From the NCBI GenBank assembly GCA_019359765.1, contig JAHHGU010000039.1:1-48694 (forward strand): DNA of 48,694 bases, in the 5' to 3' direction. Shown piece after piece: positions 46,073 to 48,694 of the stretch. The notes below the pieces were generated by a model that saw only the letters and a list, made by a program, of their open reading frames with translations, had not been told where the DNA came from and searched no databases. Source of the DNA: Aphanothece sp. CMT-3BRIN-NPC111 (GTDB lineage Bacteria; Cyanobacteriota; Cyanobacteriia; Cyanobacteriales; JAHHGU01). A program made the position numbers and the translations under genes. Every line of letters starts with the position of its first letter. Position 1 is the first letter of the stretch.

Positions 46073-47569
46073 TTAGCTTCTGGGAGTGCGTATAGCTTCC
46101 GCTGGTTCTTGAGCTTGTTGTGGTTCAGGTGTCGAGGTTTGCAGGGTCACCTCGTCAACCGCAGTCCATTCGGTATGGAAGAACCCTGGCTTGTCAACAC
46201 GCTCATAGGTATGGGCACCAAAGTAGTCACGTTGCGCTTGGGTCAGGTTTTGCGGCAAGCGATCGCGTCGGTAACTATCAAAGTAATCTAGTGATGCACT
46301 AAAAGCCGGTACTGGAATCCCCAGTTTCGCTGACTGCGCCAGCACTTCCCGCCATGCGTCCTGCCGATCCAAAATTGTCTGCTTAAATTCAGGAGCTAAT
46401 AGCAGGTTGGGCAACGTCGGATTTTCCTTGAATGCGTGTTTAATCTTATTCAAGAACCCAGCGCGAATGATACAGCCGCCCTTCCAAATTCGGGAAATTT
46501 CACTCAGGTTTAGATCGTAGTGATAAGCCTGGGAAGCCGAACTCAGCAAAGCCATCCCTTGGGCGTAAGAGCAGATTTTTGAGCAATAAAGGGCATCCCG
46601 GATCTGGTTGATGAAGGTTTTGGCGTCTCCCTCATACTTGCCACTAGGACCAGTCAAAATCTTGGCAGCTTCTACCCGCTCTTTCTTAAAGGAAGACATG
46701 ATCCGGGCATTAACCGCCGCCGTCATAGTTGGAATACAGATACCCAATTCCAAAGCACCTTGCACAGTCCAGCGTCCAGTTCCCTTTTGTCCCGCTGCAT
46801 CCATAATCACATCAACTAGAGCCAGATTAGTTTCTGGATCGATGTACTTGAAAATATCTGCGGTAATTTCAATCAAATAGGAATTGAGTTCGTCGGTGTT
46901 ATTCCATTCCGCAAAAACTTCGTGCAGCTGTTCGTGGTTCAGCCCTAAAGCATTGCTGAGCAAGTCGTAGGCTTCCGCAATTAGCTGCATATCGCCGTAC
47001 TCAATGCCGTTGTGTACCATCTTGACGTAATGACCGGCACCACCAGGGCCAATGTAGGTAACACAGGCACCGTCATCCACCTGAGCGGCAATTTTTGTAA
47101 GTATTGGCTCCAGATACTCGTAAGAGCTTTTCGTGCCTCCTGGCATCAGGCTAGGGCCATTGAGCGCACCTTCTTCACCGCCGCTGACACCCATCCCAAT
47201 AAATCTGAATCCATCTGGCTCTAATTCGCGGGTGCGGCGAGCAGTATCTTCATACAGGGAGTTACCACCGTCGATAATGATGTCTCCCTCATCCAGCAGC
47301 GGCTTCAGCTGGTTAATTACTGCATCCACAGGGGCACCCGCTTTCACCATAATTAAGATTTTGCGGGGGCGTTCCAGGGAATTGACAAAGTCTTCAATAG
47401 AATAGGCGGCTTTAACGTTCTTACCCTGCGCTCGTGTCGCCATAAATGCATCGGTTTTTTCTGGCGTGCGATTATAGACAGCTATGGGGAAACCGTTGCG
47501 CTCAACGTTCAGCGCCAGATTTTCTCCCATAACGGCTAAACCAATTACACCAAAGCTCTGCTGTGTCAT
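46073..47569 (-). CDS. gnd: 6-phosphogluconate dehydrogenase (decarboxylating)
   Basis: 498 residues. Converts 6-phosphogluconate to ribulose 5-phosphate plus CO2, reducing NADP, in the oxidative pentose phosphate pathway. This is the main route of dark sugar oxidation in cyanobacteria. The Rossmann motif GVIGLAVMGENLALNVERNG is followed by YNRTPEKTD (Arg typical of NADP use). Catalytic segments are GMGVSGGEEGALNGPSLMPG and the Lys/Asn pair in GHYVKMVHNGIEYGDMQ. The C-terminal helical domain has KGTGRWTVQGALELGI and RDYFGAHTYERVDKPGFFH. It has a tail of about 22 residues rich in Gln/Pro/Glu beyond the usual end. No zwf or opcA gene is adjacent. Start ATG 47567-47569. Confidence 0.97.
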   Translation of the reverse strand: MTQQSFGVIGLAVMGENLALNVERNGFPIAVYNRTPEKTDAFMATRAQGKNVKAAYSIEDFVNSLERPRKILIMVKAGAPVDAVINQLKPLLDEGDIIIDGGNSLYEDTARRTRELEPDGFRFIGMGVSGGEEGALNGPSLMPGGTKSSYEYLEPILTKIAAQVDDGACVTYIGPGGAGHYVKMVHNGIEYGDMQLIAEAYDLLSNALGLNHEQLHEVFAEWNNTDELNSYLIEITADIFKYIDPETNLALVDVIMDAAGQKGTGRWTVQGALELGICIPTMTAAVNARIMSSFKKERVEAAKILTGPSGKYEGDAKTFINQIRDALYCSKICSYAQGMALLSSASQAYHYDLNLSEISRIWKGGCIIRAGFLNKIKHAFKENPTLPNLLLAPEFKQTILDRQDAWREVLAQSAKLGIPVPAFSASLDYFDSYRRDRLPQNLTQAQRDYFGAHTYERVDKPGFFHTEWTAVDEVTLQTSTPEPQQAQEPAEAIRTPRS

Positions 47570-47785
47570 AAGCTTCTTTGCTAACTCTGCAATTTAGGAA
47601 AGGTCGGTTTTCTTCAGGGTAGCCCGATCCCCTTATGTTGTCCTGGAAAAAGATGTTAAGACTCTGCCGAAGGGATAGTTGTCAGCAACGATACAAGCTA
47701 GGCAGGCTTGGTATACAAGCTTATTTTATGAGTGTCAGTGGTCAGTCGTAAGTGGCACCAGACAACTGACAGAGAACGTGACGAT

Positions 47786-47808
47786 GAGACGTTCCGCCGG
47801 AACGTCTC
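47786..47808. repeat. AGACGTTCC/GGAACGTCT hairpin repeat, copy 2
   Basis: GAGACGTTCCG/CGGAACGTCTC with almost no loop. Same family as 17931-17959. It lies in the 294-base space between gnd and the right-edge gene, which has no gene. Confidence 0.55.
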
Positions 47809-47863
47809 TCTACAAAAGATTGGGCGGGTTGTTCAAAAAGGGGTATCTAACCCGCATTAGGTA

Positions 47864-48694
47864 TTATCTGCTGATGCCATCATTCTCAATGGCTGTGTAG
47901 GCGTCGGGAGGGAGAAGTCCTAACCAGGGATCAGAACTGGGAGTCAAAAATAGTTGTGCATATACCCGCTCGTTTAAGGTATCCACATCCTTGGTACTAC
48001 CTGCTTCGACAAACCATTTGTGAATTTGAGCGTGCAGCTGATACTCGTTGCGGACGGTGTCTACAGCAATAAGGCGCTCGAAGTTGGGTAAAACACGCAG
48101 CAGGGGGTCTTCACTACTCCCTTTGTTGATGGCATTGCCCGACACACCATAGACGTTGGGGTTTTTACTTCGCATCAGGGCTTGGGTGTTGGCATCAAGG
48201 CGGGCATCTGCGCTGTGCAGTTCGCCAATCTTCGCCCAGATAAAATCGTTTGTTGCTGCTGCTAGCGCCTGAGAGCGATCGCCTTGCGGCGCGCTAGCGC
48301 TATCGCTCGTATTGCTCAAGCTAGTATCAGGCGATATAGAGCTTAAAATCGGTCTCTCTACTGCCATCTTGCTGGTTGCTAGGGGAGCGGCTTCTGCTGC
48401 TGTAGGAGTATTACTTGCTTGCTGATTCTCAAGCGTTGGTAGTGGCAATGATATTCCCAGTTGGGATAAGTCTGCTGTCCAACCGATCTGAATTGCGGCA
48501 AGGCGATCACGGTGATACTGGCGTAGAAAATCCTCCCGCTCTTGACCAGTTAGCTTGGCATAATCCTTGACAGCTTTCTCAGATTGTGATATCTGACGCA
48601 AGAAAGCTTGAGGCCCATACAGTCCCGGCAAGGCGTCGATGGGTTGACCTTCAGCATTTAGGATGTAATGGATGCTGTTACCCGTGAGCGTGCG
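47864..48694 (-). CDS. C-terminal 276 residues of a protein cut by the window edge, possibly thioredoxin-like
   Basis: The frame is open to the window edge (RTLTGNSIHYILNAEGQPID, then ALPGLYGPQAFLRQISQSEK), so the N-terminus is missing. GNSIHYILNAEGQPIDALPG resembles the end of a thioredoxin-like fold, where a strand carrying a predicted output residue precedes the last helix. A charged segment follows (YAKLTGQEREDFLRQYHRDR), then a Ser/Thr/Ala-rich linker with SASAPQGDRSQALAA encoded by a small palindromic repeat (48261-48307). A final helical part (PLLRVLPNFERLIAVDTVRN, ending NDGISR) is of unknown nature. No confident family. Confidence 0.6.
   Translation of the reverse strand, partial: RTLTGNSIHYILNAEGQPIDALPGLYGPQAFLRQISQSEKAVKDYAKLTGQEREDFLRQYHRDRLAAIQIGWTADLSQLGISLPLPTLENQQASNTPTAAEAAPLATSKMAVERPILSSISPDTSLSNTSDSASAPQGDRSQALAAATNDFIWAKIGELHSADARLDANTQALMRSKNPNVYGVSGNAINKGSSEDPLLRVLPNFERLIAVDTVRNEYQLHAQIHKWFVEAGSTKDVDTLNERVYAQLFLTPSSDPWLGLLPPDAYTAIENDGISR

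Overview
The window comes from a cyanobacterium, most likely filamentous. The evidence is the density of GCGATCGC (HIP1) octamers, tandem heptamer repeats of the STRR type (ATTACGA, ATCCAAA, GAACTAA, CTCAAAA), a tocopherol cyclase, a pheophorbide a oxygenase-like Rieske protein, serine/threonine kinases of the cyanobacterial GxGGFGxTF type, and small families common in cyanobacteria (DUF29, DUF1824, DUF4332, Uma2). I do not assign a genus. Both ends cut through genes: a beta-helix exoprotein at the left edge and a secreted or thioredoxin-like protein at the right edge.

Layout. 1-3.0 kb: tail of a two-partner secretion exoprotein, convergent with its probable outer-membrane transporter, then a DUF29 gene. 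3.2-6.4 kb: carB. 6.6-7.9 kb: a DMT/EamA exporter behind a 210-nt leader that appears to encode a short peptide and mutually exclusive hairpins, one of which sequesters the ribosome binding site. This is the most interesting regulatory candidate here. 8.2-14.3 kb: Ub-Mut7C RNase-like protein, a secreted protein, an M24 Xaa-Pro peptidase, a second secreted protein, DUF4332 and a TetR regulator. 14.7-17.8 kb: a catalytic plus a non-catalytic M16 peptidase. 18.3-21.1 kb: five small exported Asn/Gln-rich proteins in a row, two of them a recent duplication, with curlin-like repeats. 21.2-30.1 kb: GH116 and GH31 glycosidases flanking a PAS protein, a PAS histidine kinase, DUF1824 and a Uma2 nuclease. 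30.4-36.2 kb: unknown proteins, a GIY-YIG protein, a membrane-anchored Ser/Thr kinase and the Rieske oxygenase. 36.8-41.9 kb: a Spy-like protein with an internal duplication, a WG-repeat protein, a PHB-depolymerase remnant, an ABC exporter and a YdcF-like protein. 42.0-48.7 kb: tRNA-Arg(CCU), tocopherol cyclase, a WD40 pseudogene, a kinase-WD40 protein, gnd and the partial right-edge gene.

A theme across the window is small palindromic repeats that also sit in frame inside genes. One family yields near-identical peptides (VETRNFASL and VETGNFTSV) in two unrelated proteins. Another adds 7-residue APQ-type inserts to WD40 blades, with related inserts in a WG-repeat protein and in the right-edge gene. 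CarB carries an NRKDAKDAK insert encoded by an STRR-like repeat. Intergenic regions hold further copies of these and several other dispersed families, including a 187-bp element with 11-bp terminal inverted repeats. No CRISPR array, rRNA, phage module or intact transposase gene was seen.
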